A stretch of 64,000 bases of DNA from Marinospirillum perlucidum (GTDB lineage: Bacteria; Pseudomonadota; Gammaproteobacteria; Pseudomonadales; Halomonadaceae): assembly GCF_003336805.1 (NCBI RefSeq), contig NZ_QFWJ01000002.1:456844-520843 (forward strand). Reading direction: 5' to 3'. Both the position numbers and the translations under genes were made by a program. Each line of letters opens with the position of its first letter. The stretch's first letter is position 1. Below are positions 28,501-35,984 of the stretch, piece by piece. A model generated the notes under the pieces. The model did not search any database, was not told the origin of the DNA, and worked only from the letters and a program-made list of their open reading frames with translations.

Positions 28501-29167
28501 GCGCCAGGGCCTGGCCCTGACCATCGCCAAATACCTGAACCTCAATATGGCGGGCAGCCTCTACAAATTTTTCCAGAAAAAGGCTGCCATCAGAGAAGTT
28601 ATTGCTGCTCAGACGACGAACCCGGTCAAATGCCTTTTCCAGCTCCCCGGCGCTGCGGCAGACTTCCATCCCGATACCGCCGCCACCGGCTGTGGATTTC
28701 AGCATTACCGGGTAGCCAATCCGTTCGGCTTCCTGCAGGGCTGCAGCCGGGTCAGCTAAAAGTCCCGAACCGGGCAGGAGGGGGACCTGGGCCTTTTCGG
28801 CCAGGGCCCGAGCTTGGTGCTTGAGACCAAAATCAAGAATCTGCTGGGGCGTGGGCCCGATAAAGACGATACCGGCTGCTTCACAGGCCGCTACAAAATC
28901 AGCGTTTTCACTTAGAAAACCATAGCCCGGGTGGATGGCTTCTGCGCCTGCTTGCTGGGCGATTTGCAGCAGCTTGTCAGCATTAAGATAGGTGTCTGCA
29001 GCACTGGCGTCACCCAGTGACCAGGCTTCATCCGCCAGTTGTACATGCAGGCTGTCCCTGTCCTGCTCGTGATAGACAGCAACTGCCTGGATACCCAGTT
29101 TTTTAAAACTACGCAGTAGCCTGACCGCAATAGCGCCGCGGTTGGCAATCAAGACTTTGGAGAACAT
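25553..29167 (-). CDS. Biotin-dependent guanidine (urea-type) carboxylase
   Basis: A 1204-residue single-chain carboxylase annotated in most genomes as urea carboxylase. The domains run: biotin carboxylase with ATP-grasp (1-450; MLKSTAGGGGIGMEV, YRNAGTVEFIYD, EVNTRLQVEHGVTE), a KipA-like and a KipI-like half of the carboxyltransferase (about 460-1060), and a C-terminal biotin-carrier domain with the biotinylated lysine in LLESMKMEIP. It uses ATP and bicarbonate to carboxylate its substrate. Because the operon is behind a guanidine-I riboswitch and contains the DUF1989 pair, I infer that guanidine is the physiological substrate. The residues that separate urea from guanidine enzymes were not checked. 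Confidence 0.9.
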   Translation of the reverse strand: MFSKVLIANRGAIAVRLLRSFKKLGIQAVAVYHEQDRDSLHVQLADEAWSLGDASAADTYLNADKLLQIAQQAGAEAIHPGYGFLSENADFVAACEAAGIVFIGPTPQQILDFGLKHQARALAEKAQVPLLPGSGLLADPAAALQEAERIGYPVMLKSTAGGGGIGMEVCRSAGELEKAFDRVRRLSSNNFSDGSLFLEKFVEAARHIEVQVFGDGQGQALALGERDCSSQRRNQKVVEECPAPGLTTAERQQLHETAERLLAAVNYRNAGTVEFIYDAQSGDFYFLEVNTRLQVEHGVTEEVYGVDLVEWMLRLAAGEDLQLDQRRQALNPQGHALQVRLYAEDPWRNFQPCPGFLSDVHFPHQPGLRVDTWIEAGLEIPSLFDPMLAKVIQKGENRDQALALLLQALQATRLYGTETNLDYLQALLQDPCLQAGQVTTAYLNEFTYQPQRLDVLQAGTLTTLQDYPGRQGYWDVGVPPSGPFDHYSFRLGNRLLGNPETATGLEITLQGPTLAVSTALAVAVTGAQVEVLVNDQPRSCWEIIQLQAGDRLSIGRIETGSRSYLCVAGGLDCPEYLGSSSTFTLGQFGGHNGRALRTGDVLRLKNPGAEPPEKKVPEALRPQVGHEWRIRVISGPHGAPDYFTDEDIQTFFASDWEVHYNSSRTGIRLLGPKPQWARPDGGEAGMHPSNIHDNAYAYGSIDFTGDMPVILGPDGPSLGGFVCPATVITADLWKLGQLRAGDRLRFQPVSLETAEQLEKAQKTAITQLQPQEVNWSETQDLSPLLAEFPAEEFRDRILVRAAGDHFLLVEYGEQELDLRLRFRAHALMQALQQAALPGIRELTPGVRSLQIHFDPLVLPREQLLEQLRLTEKRLASELEHLAVPSRTVWLPLSWDDEACRLAIEKYSQLVRKNAPWCPSNLEFIRRINGLESLDEVKRILFEASYLVMGLGDVYLGAPLSTPLDPRHRLVTTKYNPARTWTAENSVGIGGSYLCVYGMEGPGGYQFVGRTLQMWNRYRQTREFSQPWLLRFFDQLRFYEVSHDELQQIRKDFPQGRYPLKIEEGSFSLADYQAFLEQEATGIQAFTQKRQQAFDEELARWHADGQFNFAEEEAEPPTQEEDWPEGSLLADSPVAGSVWELLKQPGDEVRAGETLMLLESMKMEIPVIAAEAGILLEHRVQPGSRVSPGQITSILQPLENQGEPR

Positions 29168-29235
29168 AAGAAAATCCTCTGCGCGGGTCGTCCCGGCCAG
29201 AAGTTACGACAGTGGTCGTCCACTGAAGTCGTGAA

Positions 29236-29877
29236 TCAATGATCCCAGACCAGGAGTTCAACCGGTGTGGGGTTATAGCCATTGCAGGGGTTGTTCAACT
29301 GGGGGCAGTTGGACAGCAGCACCAGGACATCCATGCAGGCGGTCATTTCCACGTATTTACCGGCTCCGGAAATGCCATCCTCGAAAGTCAGTCCTCCTTC
29401 CGGGGTGACGGGCACATTCATGAAAAAATTGATGTTATGGCCGATGTCCGCCTTGGTCAGTCCCAGTTCCGGCTGCTCGGCAATGGCCAGCATCCAGCTG
29501 TCTCGACAGGCGTGCATGCAGCGTTTTTCCAGGTCGTAGCGTACGGTGTTGCTTTCCGTGGCGCAGGCTCCGCCCAGGGTGTCATGGCGGCCACAGGTGT
29601 CGGCAACGATTTCCAGCAGGGGTCTTTGTCGGTTGGAAAGCAGGCGGCTGCCGGTCGTCAAGTAGACGGCCTGCTGGGCCTGAACTGTATCCTGGGCACT
29701 GTAGCGTTCCTGGGGATCTTCGGCATTGTAGAAGAGGGTATCTGCAGCCTGGTTGCCTTCCAGATCCAGAATCCTCAGGGTTTGTCCCTGCTTGATACGA
29801 CCCAGGTAGTAATCGCCGGAATCGATGGTTTTTCTGAAGACAGCCGTTTCCGGGGTGCGCTCACTCGTGGTTAGCAT
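29236..29877 (-). CDS. DUF1989 protein, candidate carboxyguanidine deiminase subunit
   Basis: A 213-residue DUF1989 (urea carboxylase-associated) protein. With its neighbour it resembles the CgdA/CgdB pair shown in other bacteria to deiminate carboxyguanidine to allophanate; I have not assigned which is which. It starts at ATG 29877, 6 bases after AGGAG. Features are [43 protein letters not shown] and a cysteine-rich RCMHACRDS, then [10 protein letters not shown] and [18 protein letters not shown]. The cysteine pattern is absent from its partner, hinting that the two subunits do different jobs. It is 68 bp upstream of the carboxylase gene. Confidence 0.88.
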   Translation of the reverse strand: MLTTSERTPETAVFRKTIDSGDYYLGRIKQGQTLRILDLEGNQAADTLFYNAEDPQERYSAQDTVQAQQAVYLTTGSRLLSNRQRPLLEIVADTCGRHDTLGGACATESNTVRYDLEKRCMHACRDSWMLAIAEQPELGLTKADIGHNINFFMNVPVTPEGGLTFEDGISGAGKYVEMTACMDVLVLLSNCPQLNNPCNGYNPTPVELLVWDH

Positions 29878-29887
29878 GGTGATCTCC

Positions 29888-30607
29888 TCAGCGTCCGAGA
29901 TAATAAAGGGCGTTGTTCTGGAAACCGCGCTGATTTTCAGGGCGGAAGTTGCGGTTGTAGTCGTCTTTCTGGACCGGCTCGGCCAATCCCAGTTCCAGTT
30001 TGACCGGGCTGGCCGGGTAGCTGTCACTGGTGTCCAGCGGGTGGGGGCAGGTATGCAGCAGCACCAGGGTATCCATCTCGAAACGTAGAGTGACCTGGTC
30101 TCCGGCCTGGCTGGCGCTGGTGTCCAGCTGCATTTTGCCGGCTTCATCGGTGCGCACCAGGCTGAAGAAATTGAGGTTGGAGGCCAGATCCTTCAGGCCC
30201 AGGCCGTATTTTTCCAGCTCCACCAAAAAGGCATCCTGACCATTCTGCAGCCAGGCATTGCGATCCTTCTGGTAATCCCGCTGGCCCCAGCGTTCTTCGG
30301 TCAGGGCCGCAGAGGTATTGCCGCAAACACTGTCGTGGCCGGGAGTGGAGTCTTCCGTGATGGAGGCAAAAATGCGCCCCATATCGGAATAGAGGCAATG
30401 CCCGCGAGTGAGTCGAAAGGTATGCTGGCATTTCAGAGTGTCCGGGGCGTTGTATCTTTCCAACAGATTCTCGGGGTTGTAAAAGAGCATGCCCAGGTTG
30501 GCACTGCCGTGAAGATCGGTCAGGCGCAAACAGGTGCCTCTGGCCATACGCAGGGACCAGTGGCCACCCGGGCTGATTTCCGTGGTGTATTCGATCGATT
30601 TAATCAT
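29888..30607 (-). CDS. DUF1989 protein, second candidate carboxyguanidine deiminase subunit
   Basis: A 239-residue DUF1989 protein, homologous to the next gene ([74 protein letters not shown]). I start it at ATG 30607 ([10 protein letters not shown]), inside the last codons of the ATPase gene (8 bp overlap); the frame stays open upstream, but that part is shadow of the ATPase. Ten bases separate it from the following DUF1989 gene, so the two are made together, as expected for a heteromeric enzyme. The role is inferred from the published CgdAB work and from the riboswitch. Confidence 0.88.
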   Translation of the reverse strand: MIKSIEYTTEISPGGHWSLRMARGTCLRLTDLHGSANLGMLFYNPENLLERYNAPDTLKCQHTFRLTRGHCLYSDMGRIFASITEDSTPGHDSVCGNTSAALTEERWGQRDYQKDRNAWLQNGQDAFLVELEKYGLGLKDLASNLNFFSLVRTDEAGKMQLDTSASQAGDQVTLRFEMDTLVLLHTCPHPLDTSDSYPASPVKLELGLAEPVQKDDYNRNFRPENQRGFQNNALYYLGR

Positions 30608-31370
30608 GGGTAGACCCCTTGAGATTTTCTTCAATGGTTTCCAGTTCTTTGGGATCCGGCTGACCCACCGGCAGATCGTAGGTAATGCCCGCACCATAGG
30701 CATCGGGTGCCTGGGGGTCCTGACGCAGCTTGTCAAAAACCCAGAGGCGGGTGCCCAGATAAAAGCCTTCTTCCAGATCATGGGTGACCATGAAAACGGT
30801 CAGCTTTTCGGTACGCCAGAGATCCAGAACCAGCTCGTGCATATCCTTGCGAATGCCCGGGTCCAGGGCACCGAAGGGTTCATCGAGCAGAAGGATGCGT
30901 GGCTTGCCCAACAAGGCCTGGGCGATGGCCAGACGCTGGCGCATGCCCCCGGATAGCTGGTGGGGGTAGAGTTGCGCCGAAGCACTCAGACCGACCTTTT
31001 CCAGAAGAACCTGGGCTTTTTTCCTTGCCTCTCGGCGTTTTTTGCCCCAGAGCAGGCCGGTAAAGCCGGGTTGCTTGAAGCCTTCAGCGGCAATGACATT
31101 GTCCAGCACCGTCATGTGGGGAAAGACGGAATACTGCTGAAAAACGATGCCCCGGTCACGATCCGGCTCGGCCTTGATGGCCTGGCCATCCATTAGCAGT
31201 TGCCCGCGACTGGGTGTTTCCGTACCCAGCAGCATTTTGAGAAAGGTGCTCTTGCCACACCCGGAAGCACCCACCAGGGTAATGAATTCACCCTCCTCAA
31301 CCCGGGCGTTAATGCCTTCCAGAACCACCTTGTCTCCATAGTTTTTCCAGAGGTTGCGTACTTCAATCAT
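30600..31370 (-). CDS. ABC transporter ATPase, probable guanidine importer
   Basis: A 256-residue nitrate/taurine-type ABC ATPase. All the motifs are intact: Walker A GASGCGKST, Q-loop VFQQYSVFP, signature LSGGMRQR, Walker B ILLLDEPFGALD and the switch histidine in VMVTHDLEEG. The C-terminal 40 residues extend past the usual domain (DAYGAGITYDLPVGQPDPKELETIEENL). It overlaps the permease gene by 4 bases and the DUF1989 gene by 8. The transporter is the type always found with 'urea carboxylase' operons; behind a guanidine riboswitch the likely cargo is guanidinium. Confidence 0.92.
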   Translation of the reverse strand: MIEVRNLWKNYGDKVVLEGINARVEEGEFITLVGASGCGKSTFLKMLLGTETPSRGQLLMDGQAIKAEPDRDRGIVFQQYSVFPHMTVLDNVIAAEGFKQPGFTGLLWGKKRREARKKAQVLLEKVGLSASAQLYPHQLSGGMRQRLAIAQALLGKPRILLLDEPFGALDPGIRKDMHELVLDLWRTEKLTVFMVTHDLEEGFYLGTRLWVFDKLRQDPQAPDAYGAGITYDLPVGQPDPKELETIEENLKGSTHD

Positions 31371-32188
31371 GCGCCACCTCCGTGACCATGCCAGGGGAAG
31401 AGTTTGCGATTGACGCTGACCAGCAGCCAGTCGAGCAGGAATGCCAGAAAGGTAATCCAGGCCACATAGGGCAGGATGACATCCATGGACATATAGCGAC
31501 GGACCAGAAAGATGCGATAGCCCAGGCCTTCAGTGGAGGCGATGGCTTCGGCAGCAATCAGGAAAAGCCAACCGGTACCCAGCGACAGGCGCACCGCATC
31601 CAGCAGGCGAGGGGTTAGCTGCGGCAGCAGTACCCGAATCAGAACCTGGCTGGTATTGCCACCCAGGGTCTGGGCCTTGATCAGCTGTTCCCGGGGGATT
31701 TCCAGGGTTCGCTTTTGCATATCCCGGGCGATAAAGGGCGTGATGCCGATGGCAATCAGCGCGACCTTGGCCACCTCACCCAGCCCGAAGACAATAAAGA
31801 GCACCGGCAGTAAAGCCAGGGGCGGAATCAGGGAAATCACCGTCAGGACCGGAGAAAAACTGGCGCCCACCAGAGGCAGGGCGCCGGTCAAAAGCCCAAT
31901 CAACAAGCCGAAGGAAGCAGCAATCAGCACACCCAGCAGCAGACGTTGCAGGCTGCTGAAGGTGTCGACCCAAAAGAGATATTCTCCGGTTCGGCGATTG
32001 GGCTCGAAAGCCATGCGCTGGATGGCTTCCCCCATCTGAGTGAAAGACGGCAAGAGCTTATCACTGGGATTGGCTTCCAGGCGCAGGTCGGATGCCACCA
32101 GATAGATCAGCAGCAGGACCAAAAAGGGCAAACTGCTCAGGAGCATACGACCGGCCGTGGAAGGCTGTTGATTGAGCAGGCGTTTCAT
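31367..32188 (-). CDS. ABC transporter permease, probable guanidine importer
   Basis: A 273-residue inner-membrane permease of the nitrate/sulfonate/taurine type with six or so membrane segments. The EAA loop that contacts the ATPase is visible as QLIKAQTLGGNTSQVLIRVLLPQLTPRLLDAVR. It starts in the last base of the binding-protein stop and ends inside the ATPase gene, so translation of all three is coupled. Residues 30-60 form a long periplasmic part before the first conserved helix pair. Confidence 0.9.
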   Translation of the reverse strand: MKRLLNQQPSTAGRMLLSSLPFLVLLLIYLVASDLRLEANPSDKLLPSFTQMGEAIQRMAFEPNRRTGEYLFWVDTFSSLQRLLLGVLIAASFGLLIGLLTGALPLVGASFSPVLTVISLIPPLALLPVLFIVFGLGEVAKVALIAIGITPFIARDMQKRTLEIPREQLIKAQTLGGNTSQVLIRVLLPQLTPRLLDAVRLSLGTGWLFLIAAEAIASTEGLGYRIFLVRRYMSMDVILPYVAWITFLAFLLDWLLVSVNRKLFPWHGHGGGA

Positions 32189-33243
32189 TAGAGTTCGCCG
32201 TCAGCAGCCAGTTGCATGAACTCGGGGTTGAAGCGCAGTTGAACATTGTTGCTGCTACCCACGAGACCGGCGGGAGTTTCGATACCGATAAAACCGGCAT
32301 CGGGTGCACCTTCGCCGAGAAGACCATGCTGGAAGGAGAAACCGGCGACCTTACGCATGGTTTCGGGCAGTTGTTCACTCAGGGTGAAATCGACCGCTTC
32401 ACCGGCCTGATAGAACATCTCGGTGCTACCCAGTTGCAGTTCATAGCCTTCCAGGTCGGTGCCCGAGGCTTCAGCCATCCAGGTACGTGCTGCGGCTTCG
32501 GCTTCGCCACCGGAACTCATCAGGCTCATGGTTTCATACCAGGCACCGGCCAGGGCTTTCCCCAGTTCGGGGTAGGCTTCCAGGGTTTCGGTATTCACCA
32601 CCAGCAGGTCGATAATCTCACCAGGGATCTGCGAGGAATCAAATACCAGGTTGGTCTCCGGCATGGACAGGATCTCGTTCAGCAGCGGATTCCAGGTGGT
32701 GACTGCGGTCACGGAAGGTGTGGAGGCTGCGGCGACCAGATCGGCATCCGAGGTGTTCACCACGGTGATATCCCTTTCGCTCATGCCTACGCTTTCCAGG
32801 CCACGAGCCAGCAGGTAGTGGGAAACACTCAGTTCGACCAGATTGACCTCCTGGCCGCGAATGGCTTCCAGTTCGTCTTCACCCTTCAGCAGGACGCCAT
32901 CATTACCGTTGGAGAAATCCCCGACGATCATGGCGGTGGAATCCACACCACCGGCAGCAGGAATGGTCAGGGCATCCATGTTGGTCATGGTGCAGCCGTC
33001 AAACTGGCCCAGGGAATACTGGTTGATGGATTCGATGTAATCGTTGATCTGGACAACATCGATATTGATGTCGTATTTGTCGGCCCACTTTTGCACGATG
33101 CCTTGTTCCTGGGCATAACCCCAGGGCATCCAACCGGCATAAATGGACCAGCAGATGCTGAAATCGGTTCGTGCATGAACAGGAGAGGAAAGGACAGAGG
33201 CACTGAGTGCCAGGACGGATAGAGAAGATAAGAGCTTTTTCAT
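32188..33243 (-). CDS. Periplasmic binding protein, probable guanidine importer
   Basis: A 351-residue exported protein of the NMT1/TauA-like fold found with urea carboxylase-type operons. The signal peptide is LLSSLSVLALSASVLSSPVHA. The ligand domain begins ICWSIYAGWMPWGYAQEQGIVQKWADKYDINIDVVQINDYIESINQYSLGQ, and TMTNMDALTIPAAGGVDSTA lines the expected site. The operon's substrate points to guanidinium rather than urea as ligand. It is the first gene of the operon. Its ribosome site (AAGGGGG) is buried in a small hairpin at 33249-33263, below the riboswitch, so translation is probably gated. Confidence 0.9.
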   Translation of the reverse strand: MKKLLSSLSVLALSASVLSSPVHARTDFSICWSIYAGWMPWGYAQEQGIVQKWADKYDINIDVVQINDYIESINQYSLGQFDGCTMTNMDALTIPAAGGVDSTAMIVGDFSNGNDGVLLKGEDELEAIRGQEVNLVELSVSHYLLARGLESVGMSERDITVVNTSDADLVAAASTPSVTAVTTWNPLLNEILSMPETNLVFDSSQIPGEIIDLLVVNTETLEAYPELGKALAGAWYETMSLMSSGGEAEAAARTWMAEASGTDLEGYELQLGSTEMFYQAGEAVDFTLSEQLPETMRKVAGFSFQHGLLGEGAPDAGFIGIETPAGLVGSSNNVQLRFNPEFMQLAADGEL

Positions 33244-33248
33244 GCTTT

Positions 33249-33263
33249 AACCCCCTTCGGGTT
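33249..33263 (-). promoter_or_regulatory. Hairpin that hides the ribosome site of the operon's first gene
   Basis: The transcript reads AACCC, GAAGG, GGGTT: a five-pair stem whose 3' arm and loop contain the Shine-Dalgarno AAGGGGG, 7 bases before the ATG at 33243. It lies directly after the riboswitch and looks like its expression platform, acting on translation. The alternative pairing that opens it was not worked out; GGTT in the riboswitch's 3' end could compete for AACC. Confidence 0.55.
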
Positions 33264-33299
33264 GGTCACAGTTAGAGGAGTATTCCTGGCCAGTGCCAG

Positions 33300-33400
33300 T
33301 AACCTCCCGGGCTTTTGTCCCGCCGTGTGACCTTCCGCAAGAAGGTTGAGTGCTCTCGGACCAGCCAGCCTGATCACAGACCCGGAACCCTAGCGCTCTA
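33300..33400 (-). ncRNA. Guanidine-I (ykkC) riboswitch
   Basis: On the reverse strand the conserved ykkC blocks occur in order: CTAGGGTTCCG (33393-33383), GGTCCGAGAG, ACACGGCGGGA and AAAAGCCCGGGAGG. A variable stem, ACCTTC...GAAGGT, separates the second and third. These are the invariant parts of the class I guanidine aptamer. Outer limits are approximate. The riboswitch precedes the importer-DUF1989-carboxylase-allophanate hydrolase operon and should turn it on when guanidine is bound. Confidence 0.93.
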
Positions 33401-33456
33401 TTGCATTAAATTGTTCAGCATCCTAACCAGAAATACTCGTGATGCCCTGTGAATAT

Positions 33457-33473
33457 TGCAAGCCCCGTACCAG
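33457..33473 (-). promoter_or_regulatory. Sigma54 promoter of the guanidine operon
   Basis: The reverse strand reads CTGGTACGGGGCTTGCA against the consensus YTGGCACG-N4-TTGCW: only one informative base differs, and GG and GC are exactly 10 bases apart. Transcription should begin near 33446, about 45 bases before the riboswitch, giving a leader of about 200 bases. No competing sigma70 promoter was obvious. Confidence 0.8.
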
Positions 33474-33573
33474 AAAGAGCAAAAACCTCCTGGAGAAACG
33501 ATGCCTGCAGGCCTGAAGAAGTTCATGGCAGGCTCGGGATAGGCTGAAGAGGGTCAGGTCCGGTGAAGCAAAA

Positions 33574-33590
33574 TGCATCATAAAGGTGCA
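33574..33590. promoter_or_regulatory. NtrC enhancer site of the guanidine operon
   Basis: TGCATCATAAAGGTGCA matches the NtrC dyad (TGCACC, five bases, GGTGCA) at 11 of 12 informative positions. Its centre lies about 136 bp upstream of the predicted sigma54 start, a normal enhancer distance. It is 197 bp upstream of the divergent TPR-barrel gene, which has no sigma54 promoter that I can see. The short frame at 33423-33638 on the reverse strand overlaps these sites and is not a gene. Confidence 0.7.
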
Positions 33591-33786
33591 TTTATGAAGC
33601 GAAGGCTTGCAAATGGCGCAATAAAAATGGCTCTTCAACCGGGATAAAAAAGAGCTCCCTGGTCGCTGGACCGAGTTGCTAAATGTTAATGGCTATAAAA
33701 TTTGTAACTTTATTGCTAATAAATTGCTTTGCATCATGCTGCTGCCTAGCCTTTAAATGGATGAAAGCCAAACCAACAAGGAGCCT

Positions 33787-35121
33787 ATGCATTCTTTATT
33801 CGTGAAAGGGTTGGTCATTTTGGTCTTCTTACTGGGTATTGCTCCCCTGAGCTTGCAGGCTGCTGGGGTGGTGAGTGAAATGCAACGCTTGAATGCTGAA
33901 CAAGAGTATCAGGAAGCCTTTTTGCTGGGCAGCCGGTATCTGGATTCGAAAGCAGGCGATCCCGAATTTGATCAGGCATTCGGCCGGGCCGCCCTGAAAT
34001 CCGGTCAACTCTATCAGGCTCTTTTTGCCTTTGAGCGGATTCTAATCGTCAATCCCCAGGCTAGCGCACCGAGAATGGAATTGGCCCAGACACACCTGGA
34101 ATTGCAAAACTGGTCTTTGGCCCGTGAGCACTTCCGGCAGCTTCTTGAGGCGGACCCGCCCCCGTCACCCCGAATGCTCGAGAGTATTCGTCGCTACCTG
34201 GTCGAGCTCGACCTGCGTGAACAGGAAGAGGCAACGCTGGTCAGAAGCAGCACAACAAATCGTTATCTGGGCTGGAACCTGGGTTATGACTCCAATGTCG
34301 GTGCCTTGACCAGTGATAATGAAGCCTTGCAACAAAGCCCGCAAGCAAGCAATGAAGTCTTGCCGGACCCGGAAAGTGATTATTTCTCCAACCTTTATGC
34401 AGGGGTTAAGCATTATCAGGTAACAACCGGGGAGCGTGGCTTTTTTTTAGCCGCCGAAGTGAACCGCAAACTTCACCGGCAAAAAAGCAGCTTCAACGAA
34501 ACCGGCCTGGAATTAACCCTGGCCCCCGTTTTTTTTACCGGTGGAGGCCGTCTGGTTTTTCCCGCCAGTTTTCAAAGAAGCAGTCGGAATGATGGCAACG
34601 ACCTGACCCGTCTTGCCTTGGGCGTTAATTACCGCAAACCGGTAGAAGAGACGACCAGCTTGCTGGTCATGGGACGAATGAATCGGGTGGATTACGGTGG
34701 CACGGGTGAACGCGATCTTCGCGGTCGCCTGGTGGGGATGAAGATGGAGTTTCAATTGGCTACCCGCTGGCAGTTGCGCCTGGGTCCCCTGTGGGGTCGT
34801 ACTCAAGCAGAAACCGGCGGTTACGAGTATCTGGGGCGTGACTATCTGGAATTCAGCAGCCGGATCAGCTACCGGGTAGCGGAAGACTTGGGAGGAAGCC
34901 TGGCCTTGGCCACGACCCGCTCGAATTACCAGGAAGAGCATTGGGCATTTGCACGCACCCGCCAGGATGAACTGCAACGTCTGAGTCTGGCCGGCCACTA
35001 CAAGCCCTGGAATGCCTGGGAGTTGGAAGTAAAACTTGAGCAGCTCAACAATGCTTCCAATATCGATTTTTACGCTTACCGGCGAACACAGCTATGGGTA
35101 GGCATTCAGAGAGGATTTTAA
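33787..35121 (+). CDS. TPR-containing outer-membrane beta-barrel protein (Slam-like)
   Basis: I start this at ATG 33787, 4 bases after AAGGAG (444 residues); an ATG at 33757 has no ribosome site. A signal peptide (LVILVFLLGIAPLSLQAAG) is followed by about three TPR-like helical repeats (residues 30-140). The rest looks like a porin-sized barrel: YLGWNLGYDSNVGALTSD, alternating hydrophobic strands, and a C-terminal aromatic (GIQRGF). TPR plus barrel is the plan of DUF560/Slam proteins, which move lipoproteins to the surface, but no cargo lipoprotein is next to it and I would not transfer that role. It opens an operon with a FecR-domain protein (3 bp gap) and an adenylate cyclase. Confidence 0.75.
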   Translation: MHSLFVKGLVILVFLLGIAPLSLQAAGVVSEMQRLNAEQEYQEAFLLGSRYLDSKAGDPEFDQAFGRAALKSGQLYQALFAFERILIVNPQASAPRMELAQTHLELQNWSLAREHFRQLLEADPPPSPRMLESIRRYLVELDLREQEEATLVRSSTTNRYLGWNLGYDSNVGALTSDNEALQQSPQASNEVLPDPESDYFSNLYAGVKHYQVTTGERGFFLAAEVNRKLHRQKSSFNETGLELTLAPVFFTGGGRLVFPASFQRSSRNDGNDLTRLALGVNYRKPVEETTSLLVMGRMNRVDYGGTGERDLRGRLVGMKMEFQLATRWQLRLGPLWGRTQAETGGYEYLGRDYLEFSSRISYRVAEDLGGSLALATTRSNYQEEHWAFARTRQDELQRLSLAGHYKPWNAWELEVKLEQLNNASNIDFYAYRRTQLWVGIQRGF

Positions 35122-35124
35122 GTC

Positions 35125-35970
35125 ATGTCTAACCGATTATTACAAAGCATCAAGCGAACCGGCCTGTGGTTGCTAGTGGTCAGCCTTTTGGCAGGTGCCC
35201 AACTGGCTGTGGCTGAACCCACACAGGTTGGCCGGGTTCTGGCAGCCAGCGCCGGGGCAACTGCTCAACAACCGGATCAAACACCCAGAGATCTGCAGCG
35301 GCGTTCTCCTGTTTACCTCGGAGACACCCTGAGAACGACAGAAGAAGCCCGCATGCAGCTACGCATGAACGATGGCGAGATTTTCTCCTTATCCGCAGGT
35401 AGTGAACTAGTGATCGAAGCTTTTCACTACGCCGGTGAAGATGAGGAGACAGCGGCCGAGGAAAGTAATATCAAGCGTTTGGTCGAAGGAGGACTGAGAA
35501 CCATCACCGGTGCAGTCGGTGGTGAGCGTTATCGTATTGAAAGCCGTGCCGGAACCATCGGAGTGAGGGGGACTTCGTTTTACGCCTTCACCCAAGCGGG
35601 GCAAAACCTGTATGTACGCGGGTTGACCGGCCAGCTGTATCTGGAAAATGAATACGGGGTAGCCGAGTTCGGTGTTGGAGAAACCCATAATTCAGCCCGG
35701 ATTGCAGCCCTGGGGCAAGCTCCCCAGAGCATTGATGCGCGAGATTTACCCGCCAGCTTTAACCGAGCCTTCCAGGAAAGCGGCCGTCCACCCGGATTGG
35801 AGAAGCAGTCGTCTCCGGGACGCAGCCATCGGCCTGCTGCGGGAGTCAATCCGGATGTTGCGCCTGACTTGGGTAACCCTGCACCCGGACGCGCTATGGA
35901 CCCACCTGGCCGTGAAAACGACACCCCGCCAGGACTGGAAGGCCGGGAACCACCCGGACGCAATAAATAA
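35125..35970 (+). CDS. Exported FecR-domain protein with proline/glycine-rich tail
   Basis: A 281-residue protein with signal peptide (LWLLVVSLLAGAQLAVAEP) and a FecR domain (about 55-190): YLGDTLRTTEEARMQLRMNDGEIFSLSAGSELVIEAF, then GERYRIESRAGTIGVRGTSFYAF. FecR domains are periplasmic sensors or anchors. The last 60 residues are low-complexity with repeated PPGLE/PPGRE units and look disordered. GAGG lies upstream of the ATG. It sits between an outer-membrane barrel and a membrane cyclase and could carry the signal between them. There is no sigma factor of the FecI type nearby, so this is not an iron-citrate system. Confidence 0.85.
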   Translation: MSNRLLQSIKRTGLWLLVVSLLAGAQLAVAEPTQVGRVLAASAGATAQQPDQTPRDLQRRSPVYLGDTLRTTEEARMQLRMNDGEIFSLSAGSELVIEAFHYAGEDEETAAEESNIKRLVEGGLRTITGAVGGERYRIESRAGTIGVRGTSFYAFTQAGQNLYVRGLTGQLYLENEYGVAEFGVGETHNSARIAALGQAPQSIDARDLPASFNRAFQESGRPPGLEKQSSPGRSHRPAAGVNPDVAPDLGNPAPGRAMDPPGRENDTPPGLEGREPPGRNK

Positions 35971-35984
35971 CACCCAGCTTGCCG

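Noticed and set aside
33423..33638. 71-residue reverse-strand reading frame
   Set aside because: It covers the sigma54 promoter and NtrC site, has no ribosome site and no recognisable fold.
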